From: Actinomycetes bacterium
Lineage (GTDB): Bacteria; Actinomycetota; Acidimicrobiia; Acidimicrobiales; Palsa-688
Length of the DNA: 7,547 nucleotides
Assembly: GCA_021808665.1 (NCBI GenBank)
Contig: JAKBBA010000153.1
Coordinates: 1-7,547 of the forward strand
Reading direction: 5' to 3'
Made by a program: the position numbers and the translations under genes. Below, piece by piece: positions 1 to 4,751 of this stretch (within the stretch, counting starts at the first letter, position 1; every line of letters begins with the position of its first letter). The notes under the pieces are model-generated. The model saw only the letters and a program-made list of their open reading frames with translations. It searched no databases and was not told the DNA's origin.

Positions 1-345
1 GAAATGGTCGTATGCAAGTCCGTCGACGGCGAGATAGCTTTCCTCGCCGACCACATGCCCTACATCGGCGCCCTGGACCCGTGCGTCGTACGTGTGGTAG
101 GCCCTGCGTCAGGCGAAGCAGAGGTGCGGGTTGCGGTGCGGAGCGGCTTCGTCGAGGTGAAGGACAATCACGTGATCATGCTCGCCGACGTGGCTTTGCG
201 CGCTGATCAGATCGATGTCGCCGCTGCCACCCAGGACGAGGCCGAGGCGACCCAGCGGGCGTCGACGTCATCGGAGCCCGACCGCTCTGTCGAACAACAA
301 CTCAAGTGGGCGCACGCCCGCCTGGAGCTCGCCCGCCTGACGTGA
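1..345 (+). CDS. atpC: ATP synthase F1 epsilon subunit, 3' part
   Basis: This is the epsilon subunit of the F1Fo ATP synthase, part of the central stalk, which couples rotation to catalysis and can inhibit ATP hydrolysis. The visible frame opens at the window edge (first codon GAA) and runs to TGA at 343-345. The residues GEIAFLADHMPYIGALDP match the conserved beta-sandwich core ('G.i.iL..H.p...aL'). The segment around VRSGFVEVKDNHVIMLAD is the typical 'ggfvEv..n.v.vLad' strand pair. The C-terminal part (EQQLKWAHARLELARL) is the helical tail. About 15-20 N-terminal residues should lie upstream of the window, so the ATG at position 4 is internal rather than the true start. It is normally the last gene of the atp operon, which fits the non-coding gap after it. 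Confidence 0.93.
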   Translation, partial: EMVVCKSVDGEIAFLADHMPYIGALDPCVVRVVGPASGEAEVRVAVRSGFVEVKDNHVIMLADVALRADQIDVAAATQDEAEATQRASTSSEPDRSVEQQLKWAHARLELARLT

Positions 346-401
346 GCCGGTCGCTCTGTCGTCGGGCGCCCGGGGGAGGGCGGAGGGGCAGGGGGCTCCC
401 G

Positions 402-421
402 CGTTTAGGCCCGTTTAGGCC
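402..421. repeat. Perfect 10-bp tandem repeat, two copies
   Basis: The unit CGTTTAGGCC occurs twice with no gap (402-411 and 412-421), in the non-coding stretch after atpC. No function can be assigned. It may be simple slippage or the edge of an old insertion. Confidence 0.7.
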
Positions 422-542
422 GAATTTACTGGGTTCGGGCAGGGACGCTCCTTCATCGTGATTCACCGCATCACCTCCGGGCACGGCTCCGAACTCCCTG
501 GTTGAGCGTCAGCCGGGCGGCGTTGGTGGCGGCGAAGAGCCG

Positions 543-565
543 GACCGGCCGGGAACCGGCCGGCC
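543..565. terminator. GC-only hairpin between convergent genes, candidate bidirectional terminator
   Basis: CCGGCCGG (545-552) and CCGGCCGG (556-563) flank a GAA triloop and can pair into an 8-bp all-GC stem. It sits between atpC (+, ends 345) and the antitoxin gene (-, ends 621), where a shared terminator would be expected. There is no U-tract on either strand, so it would be a non-canonical terminator of the kind proposed for high-GC actinobacteria. Each arm is self-palindromic, so an incidental GC-rich repeat remains possible. The rest of 346-620 shows no convincing gene. Confidence 0.35.
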
Positions 566-620
566 TAGACGACCGCTCCTCGAGCCGATCCCCCTCAGCG
601 GAGAGCCGATGCGGCGCTCG

Positions 621-943
621 TTAGGCGGAGCGGAGCACTATAGAGCCGCCGGGAGCAACGTCTACGTGGAGGTTGATGCCCAGCCGCTGCGAGAGGCGCG
701 CGAGGGTGGCCAGGGAGGGCTCGTGATCGCCGCTCTCCAAACGGGCGACCGCGGACTGCTTCACGCCTAGCTTGCGCGGGCTAGAGCGGTTTGGGTCAAC
801 CCATGGTCCACCCGGTACTGGATGACCACGATGGCCAACTGGTTGGCCACCGCCGTCCGCTCCAGCTCGGCCGCCACCTCGGGATCGCGAGTATCCTCTG
901 CCCGCAGCTCCTCGCCGGTCTTCAGCTCCGAAAGTTTCGTCAT
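621..943 (-). pseudogene. XRE-family (HigA-like) antitoxin, frameshifted inside the HTH
   Basis: This would be the antitoxin partner of the toxin gene just upstream, neutralising it and repressing the operon through its HTH. ATG at 943-941 (a GAGG about 10 bases upstream) begins MTKLSELKTGEELRAEDTRD. The frame reaches QYRVDHGLTQTALAR, the first part of an XRE helix-turn-helix, and then hits TAG at 769-767 after 58 residues. The remainder (LGVKQSAVARLESGDHEPSL, then LARLSQRLGINLHVDV) continues in another frame to TAA at 623-621. Removing two bases from CGCGC near 774-778 restores one frame of about 106 residues with a normal 'ALARKLGVKQSAVARLE' HTH. A GTG at 764-762 could restart translation of the C-terminal 47 residues. 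The gene may be inactive, translated as two pieces, or affected by a sequencing error. Confidence 0.8.
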
Positions 944-966
944 CTCGTGTCAGCCTCGATCTCGGC

Positions 967-1275
967 CTACCGAGCCTCTGCCCGGCGGCATTTAGCGGCG
1001 AAGCCCCGCTGGTCGACCTCGGCTTCGGGGCCAACCGCTGTTACCACGAACTCGTCGCCAACCTGGCGGTAGAGGGCTCGCCACGGGCTGCGCCCACCTC
1101 GAGGACGGAGTTCCCGTAGCCGATCGGCGCCCCGCACGGCGCTGCTGTGGGGATACGGTAGCGCCGGGCCGAGCGCAGCCAGCTTGACCTCAGCGTTGTC
1201 GGCCGCGGCGATCTCTCTGGGCACGAGCGCCTTCCGTTCTTGCTCAGCTTCTCTTAGGTAGCGGTAGGTCCACAC
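967..1275 (-). CDS. RelE/HigB-type toxin (phage-derived Gp49-like family)
   Basis: This is a predicted type II toxin of the RelE/ParE superfamily. Family members usually cleave mRNA at the ribosome. The 102-residue protein starts with GTG (1275-1273) and ends at TAG (969-967). The N-terminus MWTYRYL is followed by a helical segment (about 8-35), then YPHSSAVRGADRLRELRP (about 41-58) and GRSPWRALYRQVGDEFVV (61-78). The last two carry the conserved basic 'LRELR...g..RalYr' beta-sheet of Gp49-like/HigB toxins. It looks full length with no visible break. Order is toxin first, antitoxin second, with a 23-base gap, which is the HigBA arrangement. The gene begins 10 bases after the stop of the upstream VOC gene, so read-through transcription is likely. 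An intact toxin next to a broken antitoxin is unusual. Confidence 0.85.
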   Translation of the reverse strand: MWTYRYLREAEQERKALVPREIAAADNAEVKLAALGPALPYPHSSAVRGADRLRELRPRGGRSPWRALYRQVGDEFVVTAVGPEAEVDQRGFAAKCRRAEAR

Positions 1276-1284
1276 CGCACCTGC

Positions 1285-1290
1285 ACTATA
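1285..1290 (-). promoter_or_regulatory. Possible -10 element for the toxin-antitoxin pair
   Basis: On the minus strand TATAGT lies 9 bases upstream of the toxin GTG (1275) and overlaps the stop codon of the VOC gene. Transcription from it would begin almost at the GTG, giving a leaderless mRNA, which is common in actinobacteria. No good -35 hexamer is seen 16-18 bases upstream, so this is tentative. Confidence 0.25.
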
Positions 1291-1684
1291 ACACCGATGC
1301 TATGATGTTGGCGGCGCCGCACCCTGGGGATCCAATACCCCGGTACCAGCTCAGCTCGTTGCCGTCAGGGTCATGAAAGACGAAGTAGCCGATGACGCCG
1401 GGCACGGTCTCGACTGGCCCGACCTCAACGCCCATGTCGGCCAAGCGCCGTCGCTTAACTGCGAGGTCAGCCACGCCCACCCGCAGCACCCAGCCTGGAC
1501 CCGCCGTCTCCCCACCCATGAGCTGCACCCACACGCCGCCAGTTTCGTGCTCCACGATGCTGCCTGGCACGGGCTCCAGGTCGGGTGGCTTTCCGAACTC
1601 CTGGTCGTAGCAGGCCCGGGCTATAGCCAGGTCGCCACCGGGGACTCCCGACGTTACGCTCGTCGCTTGTACCTCGGTCGTCAT
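1286..1684 (-). CDS. VOC (glyoxalase/bleomycin-resistance fold) family protein
   Basis: This is a 132-residue single-domain VOC-fold protein. The family includes metal-dependent lyases, dioxygenases and drug-binding proteins, and the substrate here cannot be told. The N-terminus runs VQATSVTSGVPGGDLAIARA with CYDQEFGKPPDLEPV, the first beta-alpha unit ('v...DleaA..fY...lG.ppd'). Around 50-60 is GGVWVQLMGGE. The C-terminal unit has VLRVGVADL, then RLADMGVEVGPVETVPG, then FVFHDPDGNELSWYRG (about 101-116), the classic 'f.DPdGN.l.l' motif with the usual metal-site Glu. The last 16 or so residues (GIGSPGCGAANIIASVL) look like an extension beyond the fold. ATG at 1684-1682 is chosen because homology begins right after it, but no clear Shine-Dalgarno is visible. 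It lies 97 bases after the recombinase and 10 before the toxin. Confidence 0.8.
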   Translation of the reverse strand: MTTEVQATSVTSGVPGGDLAIARACYDQEFGKPPDLEPVPGSIVEHETGGVWVQLMGGETAGPGWVLRVGVADLAVKRRRLADMGVEVGPVETVPGVIGYFVFHDPDGNELSWYRGIGSPGCGAANIIASVL

Positions 1685-1781
1685 GTTGGCATGCGATGTC
1701 GTCTCGTAGGACGAACCCCTTACGGGATCGCCCCTGCTCAGACGGGGTCTCCACGACAGGCGCGATTCTCGCGAGGGTGCC

Positions 1782-2405
1782 CTATACGGACATCTCCGCC
1801 GAGGGCTTGGCAACGCCCTGACCTTCGCCGACGTCGACGCTCGAGGAGGAGGCGGTGCGGAGGGCCTGGTAGAGCGTTTCGCGGCTGACGCCTAGTTCGC
1901 GGGCGAGTGCCGCTTTGGGTACGCCGTCTTGGATCCGCCGGCGGATCTCGGCCACCTGGTCGTCGCTCAGGGACTTTCTGCGTCCCCGGTAGGCGCCGCG
2001 GGTTTTGGCCAGCTGGATGCCTTCGCGTTGGCGTTCGCGGCTCAACGAGCGTTCGAACTCGGCGAAGGCGCCTATCACCGACAGCATCAGGTTGGCTATG
2101 GCGGTGTCCTCGCCGGTGAAGGTGAGTTGTTCTTTGACGAAGTGGACTTCGACGCCTTTGGCGGTCAGCTTGGCCACGATGCGCCGCAGGTCGTCGAGGT
2201 TGCGTGCGAGGCGGTCCATGGAATGCACGACCACGGTGTCGCCGTCGCGTACGAAGCCGGCCATCGCCTCGAGTTGTGGCCGGGCCACGTCCTTGCCCGA
2301 GGCTTTTTCGATGAAGGTGCGCTCGACGGTCACCCCGTCGAGTTGGCGGCCGGTGCTCTGCTCGAGGGTGCTGACCCTGATGTAGCCGACCCGCTGCCCG
2401 CCCAA
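1782..2405 (-). CDS. Small serine recombinase (resolvase/invertase family)
   Basis: This is a site-specific DNA recombinase of the Tn3-resolvase/Hin-invertase type, which cuts both strands through a covalent 5'-phosphoserine link. In 207 residues it shows the N-terminal catalytic domain with GYIRVSTLEQ (R10, S12 the predicted nucleophile), DGDTVVVHSMDRLARNL (D64, R65, R68) and AFAEFERSLSRERQREG (E117-R128, the start of the long E helix). After GAYRGRRKSLS comes a C-terminal HTH (about 146-184: LSDDQVAEIRRRI, then ALARELGVSRETLYQAL). The tail SSSSVDVGEGQGVAK is low complexity. All catalytic residues appear present and length is normal. The start is TTG at 2405-2403 with GGGAGG about 5 bases upstream, and a strong promoter further up supports it. 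No transposase or invertible partner gene is adjacent, so it may be a solitary resolvase or part of a decayed element. Confidence 0.93.
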   Translation of the reverse strand: MGGQRVGYIRVSTLEQSTGRQLDGVTVERTFIEKASGKDVARPQLEAMAGFVRDGDTVVVHSMDRLARNLDDLRRIVAKLTAKGVEVHFVKEQLTFTGEDTAIANLMLSVIGAFAEFERSLSRERQREGIQLAKTRGAYRGRRKSLSDDQVAEIRRRIQDGVPKAALARELGVSRETLYQALRTASSSSVDVGEGQGVAKPSAEMSV

Positions 2406-2435
2406 AGCCCCTCCCTCTCTTCGAAGTGTCCGGCT

Positions 2436-2488
2436 GGACTCTAAGACCCCGGGAGGGGTATGTCAATAATCGCGTGATCGGACTCTAA
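2436..2488. repeat. Pair of direct repeats TTAGAGTCC around the recombinase promoter
   Basis: The 9-mer TTAGAGTCC (minus strand) occurs at 2444-2436, overlapping the -10, and again at 2488-2480, upstream of the -35. The copies are 44 bases apart, about four helical turns, on the same face of DNA. They could be binding sites for the recombinase itself (res-like subsites) or for a repressor. Confidence 0.5.
2438..2466 (-). promoter_or_regulatory. Sigma70-type promoter of the recombinase
   Basis: On the minus strand a perfect -35 TTGACA (2466-2461) is followed by a 17-base spacer and -10 TAGAGT (2443-2438). Transcription would start near 2431, giving a leader of about 25 bases to the TTG start at 2405. 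The spacer holds an inverted repeat ACCCC-TCCC-GGGGT (2460-2447), a plausible operator. It probably drives the recombinase and possibly the VOC/toxin genes beyond it. Confidence 0.7.
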
Positions 2489-2892
2489 CTTGACGGCCTT
2501 CGGGCAGGGTGCCTGACGTCTAGTTGGGCTACACCCCAACCCGACGGGTCATTTCCTCGCCATCCCCCCTCCCCCGATCTGATGCCCGTCAGTCTCCAGG
2601 GGGACCAACGTCTCCCCTAACGGAGAACTCCCACCCGACGGGACGGCGACTCCTCGGCGAGACCAAGCCAAAGCAGCGCAAAGCCAACGCGTCGCCTTCC
2701 TGACCGCCGCGTTCAGCAGAACCGAACTTTCCCCACCACCGCTCATGAGGGTCCTCGACGAGTGCCTTCAAGCAGGTGCCTCGTTTCACCTCCAAGCCGC
2801 TGTGGACCTCGATGCGGACCGCTTTGGAGGCGAGGTAGTCGCAGAGAAAGATACTCTTCGAGGGGGCTGGGCCGTCACCAGTCCCCGGGTTT
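2489..2892. other. Gene-poor stretch between recombinase promoter and DUF4232-like gene, with a weak ORF
   Basis: No convincing complete gene is seen here. On the plus strand one frame stays open from about 2583 to a TAG at 2904-2906. Its last 53 codons, from ATG 2745, read MRVLDECLQAGASFHLQAAV followed by a 'DLDADRFGGEVVAEKD' segment. This looks protein-like, but there is no Shine-Dalgarno, third-position GC is only moderate, and I recognise no family. It also runs 14 bases into the 3' end of the convergent DUF4232-like gene. It may be the tail of a decayed gene. The repeats at 2523-2548 and 2633-2642 lie in this region. Confidence 0.4.
2523..2540. repeat. Inverted repeat GTTGGG-6-CCCAAC
   Basis: A 6-bp perfect inverted repeat with a 6-base loop lies just upstream of the recombinase promoter region. 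It is followed by ACCCGACGGG (2539-2548), and this 10-mer recurs at 2633-2642. These are the only regular structures in this stretch. They may be protein sites or remains of a mobile-element end. Confidence 0.35.
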
Positions 2893-3639
2893 TCAGGGCG
2901 AAGTAGCTAGGGCGGATCCGGATCCGGATCCGGGTACTACCGCAGTGACCTGGAAGCTGTCGCAAACACTCCCAAGTGACGGTGCGGCCTTTACTACGAT
3001 TGGGTGGTTGTTGCCTGGGAGTTTGATTCTTAGTTCTGTTATGTTCGGGCAGGACGTCTGTGTGCCGGTCGGGTTGTCATCGTAGGTTACATCGAAGTGC
3101 GCTGGCGCGCCTGGCGCTATGTGCACGGTCCTTGGAGCGGGCGGCTGGGAGATGATGTAGTTCGCGTGCCCTGGGGTCAGAGGTGTTGAAGACAAAACTG
3201 CTGCGCGACCGAACGCGTTCTTCACGCTGACCAGTTGGCCTTGCGCGTCTAACGGTGTCAGCTGGGCATATCCGTTGAGGTCGCAGGACACACCCCTGGG
3301 AGCGGTCAAGGCCACCCGGACAAGGACATGCCCGGTCGCCGCTCCCACCTGAAGCACCGTGGAAGTGAGATCCGACGCCTGGCATGTGCTAGGTACAGGG
3401 GTCGACGGCCCAGTACTAGTGGCAGCGGTGGGGGTGGTGTGGGTGCTCGGGTTAACTAACACCGTTGAGCGGGGGAACGGAGTCGGACTCAGTGCCAATC
3501 CGACTATCACAGCAGTGGCCGCTGCCCCGGCTGCCCCGAAAGACACGCCAAGGACCCGGCGACGACGCTTGATCCTCTCGCCTCTATGGAGTGCCTCTCT
3601 AACAATCTTGGTCCGCAGTTCGGGGTCTAGCTGTGTCAT
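2893..3639 (-). CDS. Membrane-anchored extracytoplasmic protein, DUF4232-like
   Basis: This 248-residue protein is predicted to be anchored by one helix with its C-terminus outside the membrane. Residues 1-28 are charged and cytoplasmic (ends KRRRR). Residues 29-50 are a transmembrane segment (LGVSFGAAGAAATAVIVGLA). Residues 51-85 form a Thr/Pro/Ser-rich linker. Residues 86-237 resemble DUF4232: it starts with CQASDLTSTVLQVGAATGHV, then SCDLNGYAQLTPLD, and near the end SCPNITELRIKL. Four Cys (86, 119, 197, 226) could form two disulfides. The C-terminus is a GSGSGS tail encoded by a GGATCC repeat. The ATG (3639-3637) overlaps the sigma factor stop (ATGA), with AGGAAG about 9 bases upstream, so translation is probably coupled. 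In this position the protein may act as the sigma factor's membrane partner, but no known anti-sigma motif is seen. Confidence 0.75.
   Translation of the reverse strand: MTQLDPELRTKIVREALHRGERIKRRRRVLGVSFGAAGAAATAVIVGLALSPTPFPRSTVLVNPSTHTTPTAATSTGPSTPVPSTCQASDLTSTVLQVGAATGHVLVRVALTAPRGVSCDLNGYAQLTPLDAQGQLVSVKNAFGRAAVLSSTPLTPGHANYIISQPPAPRTVHIAPGAPAHFDVTYDDNPTGTQTSCPNITELRIKLPGNNHPIVVKAAPSLGSVCDSFQVTAVVPGSGSGSALATSP
2914..2931. repeat. Three tandem copies of GGATCC
   Basis: A 6-bp palindromic unit is repeated three times inside the 3' end of the DUF4232-like gene and encodes its Gly-Ser tail. It is a likely slippage-prone microsatellite. Changes by one unit would only lengthen or shorten the tail. 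Confidence 0.8.
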
Positions 3640-4187
3640 AGACGACCACTTCCTGGCTCATCGAGATTCGCCCGCAGGGCGCTCATCGCGCGCCTTAGGT
3701 GGGTGTTAACACTCGCGGGCGAGATCCCCATTGACAAGGCTGTCTCGCCAATGCTGCACCCAGCCATGTGGTGCAAAACAACGGCCTGGCGCTGACGGCG
3801 AGGAAGGTCCCGCAGCGAGCTGGAAATAACCTGGCGTTCTATTAGAGCGTCTTCAAATGACACGGCCGCAGGCGGACTGGTCGTCCAGCGGCGGCGTTGC
3901 CTGCTACGGGTCGCGTCATATGCCAGATTGGCAGCCGTTTTTAATATCCACCCGTCCCGGTACTCCAGATCACGGACTCGACCCCAAGAAGCGTACGCAC
4001 GAGCGAGTGTTTCGGACGCAAGATCCTCTGCGTCATGCTGGTTCGACGTGAGCCTCAAAGACAACCTCCACAGTTTCGGCAACACTAAACCCATCGCCGC
4101 CTCGAAATCACCAGCCTGGTCGCAACGATCAGCGCGATCTGCAACGCTAAAAGGCTCACACGCTCGCTTTACACGTCTGCGGACCAT
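3636..4187 (-). CDS. ECF-type RNA polymerase sigma factor
   Basis: This is a predicted 183-residue group IV (extracytoplasmic function) sigma factor that would redirect RNA polymerase to a small regulon. Sigma region 2 spans about 35-100: LPKLWRLSLRLTSNQHDAED, LASETLARAYASWGRV, then YRDGWILKTAANLAYD. Region 4 spans about 115-175: LRDLPRRQRQAVVLHHMAG, CSIGETALSMGISPASVNTH, then LRRAMSALRANL, with the HTH around 146-168. Region 3 is absent, as expected for ECF factors. ATG 4187-4185 is preferred because AGAAGG lies about 8 bases upstream. Another ATG at 4205 and a GTG at 4322 are in frame, but the latter would add an unlikely hydrophobic leader. The stop overlaps the start of the DUF4232-like gene. 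The exported propeller/hydrolase operon is divergent, making it a candidate target. Confidence 0.9.
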   Translation of the reverse strand: MVRRRVKRACEPFSVADRADRCDQAGDFEAAMGLVLPKLWRLSLRLTSNQHDAEDLASETLARAYASWGRVRDLEYRDGWILKTAANLAYDATRSRQRRRWTTSPPAAVSFEDALIERQVISSSLRDLPRRQRQAVVLHHMAGCSIGETALSMGISPASVNTHLRRAMSALRANLDEPGSGRL

Positions 4188-4413
4188 CGTCGGAACCTTC
4201 TCCATCTCGTGTGCTCGAGCAGAAACAGCAATCACACATACACAAACGTCTACGGCCCCCATCACAGACGACAATAACCAAGTGAACAAATTCAAAAAGA
4301 CTCTTGAAGTCGACTTTCGCACTCCATCGACTCCCCCGGTGAGGCCGGTAGTTGGTCGCTACGCGGCCATTGCGAGGGTCTCGACTAATAGGTCGGTTGT
4401 TTCCTAATTCGAG
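4188..4413. other. Upstream region of the sigma factor gene
   Basis: This stretch is clearly AT-richer than its surroundings between about 4200 and 4320, as expected for a promoter/leader region. I could not pick a convincing -35/-10 pair for the sigma gene. The minus-strand frame of the sigma gene stays open back to GTG 4322 and would encode a hydrophobic segment (FLNLFTWLLSSVMGAVDVCV), which I treat as chance translation of AT-rich leader. Confidence 0.4.
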
Positions 4414-4561
4414 ACTCCCGGCCCGGGAAGCGGCGGAAATTCGTTCTCGCCACAGGTGGCGGCGGAGGTCAGCCATGGCATCGGCGAAGCTGGAGATGGG
4501 CCTTGGTGGCGTACCAGTCGCGGTCTGGCCAGGTTGGCGTGCCGTCCCAGCCGTTGAGGTA
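4414..4561 (-). pseudogene. Degraded transposase C-terminal remnant
   Basis: Two minus-strand frames look like one broken C-terminus. From 4561 the frame reads YLNGWDGTPTWPDRDWYATK. Near 4498 sense switches to another frame reading SSFADAMADLRRHLWRERIS (to about 4414). A 'W(Y)..k...sFaDamAalRr.lWreri' ending is typical of several DDE transposases of insertion sequences, though I cannot name the family with certainty. The first frame meets an upstream stop (TGA at about 4567), and no catalytic domain or terminal inverted repeats are seen, so only a fragment of about 50 codons survives. It lies in the control region between the divergent sigma and propeller genes. Confidence 0.4.
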
Positions 4562-4562
4562 C

Positions 4563-4577
4563 GACAATCAGATTGTC
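4563..4577. promoter_or_regulatory. Perfect palindrome GACAAT-CAG-ATTGTC
   Basis: A 6-bp inverted repeat with a 3-base centre lies about 90 bases upstream of the propeller operon promoter and directly beside the transposase remnant. It has the size of a dimeric regulator operator. It could equally be a leftover of the mobile element. Confidence 0.3.
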
Positions 4578-4667
4578 CCCCGTGCAACCAGAAGGCGAGC
4601 GAGGTGGCACGGATCGGTCCGTCGCCTTGTCCGCCGAGTCCGGGCCGTCAGAAGTGCGACAGCCGAC

Positions 4668-4697
4668 TTGAAGCGGTGGCGCCTGCAGAGATATCAT
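4668..4697 (+). promoter_or_regulatory. Sigma70-type promoter of the propeller/hydrolase operon
   Basis: TTGAAG (4668-4673), an 18-base spacer and TATCAT (4692-4697) form a good housekeeping-type promoter. Transcription would start near 4704, leaving a leader of about 48 bases to the TTG start. If correct, the operon has a basal promoter that does not need the neighbouring ECF sigma factor. Confidence 0.5.
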
Positions 4698-4738
4698 CCT
4701 GTTTGGAGCGGCTCAGTTCTTAACTAAGTCCCTCCAGG

Positions 4739-4748
4739 GGAGGTGATC
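4739..4748 (+). promoter_or_regulatory. Exceptionally strong Shine-Dalgarno that decides the start
   Basis: GGAGGTGATC is a 10-base perfect complement of the usual 16S rRNA 3' end. The in-frame GTG at 4743 lies inside this element and so is an unlikely start. TTG at 4752, 8 bases beyond GGAGG, is well placed. Together they predict high translation of the propeller gene. Confidence 0.7.
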
Positions 4749-4751
4749 AAC

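Noticed and set aside
363..372. CGGGCGCCCG palindrome just after atpC as a terminator
   Set aside because: A 10-bp palindrome without a loop cannot form a useful hairpin, and no U-tract follows.
402..421. CRISPR-like repeat
   Set aside because: There are only two adjacent 10-bp copies with no spacer between them, and no cas genes are present.
1373..1888. 171-codon open frame on the plus strand opposite the VOC and recombinase genes
   Set aside because: It lies antisense to two genes with clear family motifs, and its translation (Arg/Pro-rich end) matches no family. It is a high-GC shadow frame.
1929..2444. 171-codon open frame on the plus strand opposite the serine recombinase
   Set aside because: The recombinase on the other strand has all catalytic motifs, a promoter and a ribosome site. 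This frame is its antisense shadow.
4188..4320. ECF-type autoregulatory promoter (GGAAC-like -35 with CGTC-like -10) upstream of the sigma gene
   Set aside because: A CGTCTG is present on the minus strand near 4266-4271, but no matching -35 at a proper distance was found, so it is not reported as a feature.
4503..4727. Plus-strand Arg-rich frame (ATRRRARWHGSVRRLVRRVR) before the propeller gene
   Set aside because: It has no ribosome site, and its composition is typical of a GC-rich non-coding frame. It overlaps the remnant transposase and the operon promoter.
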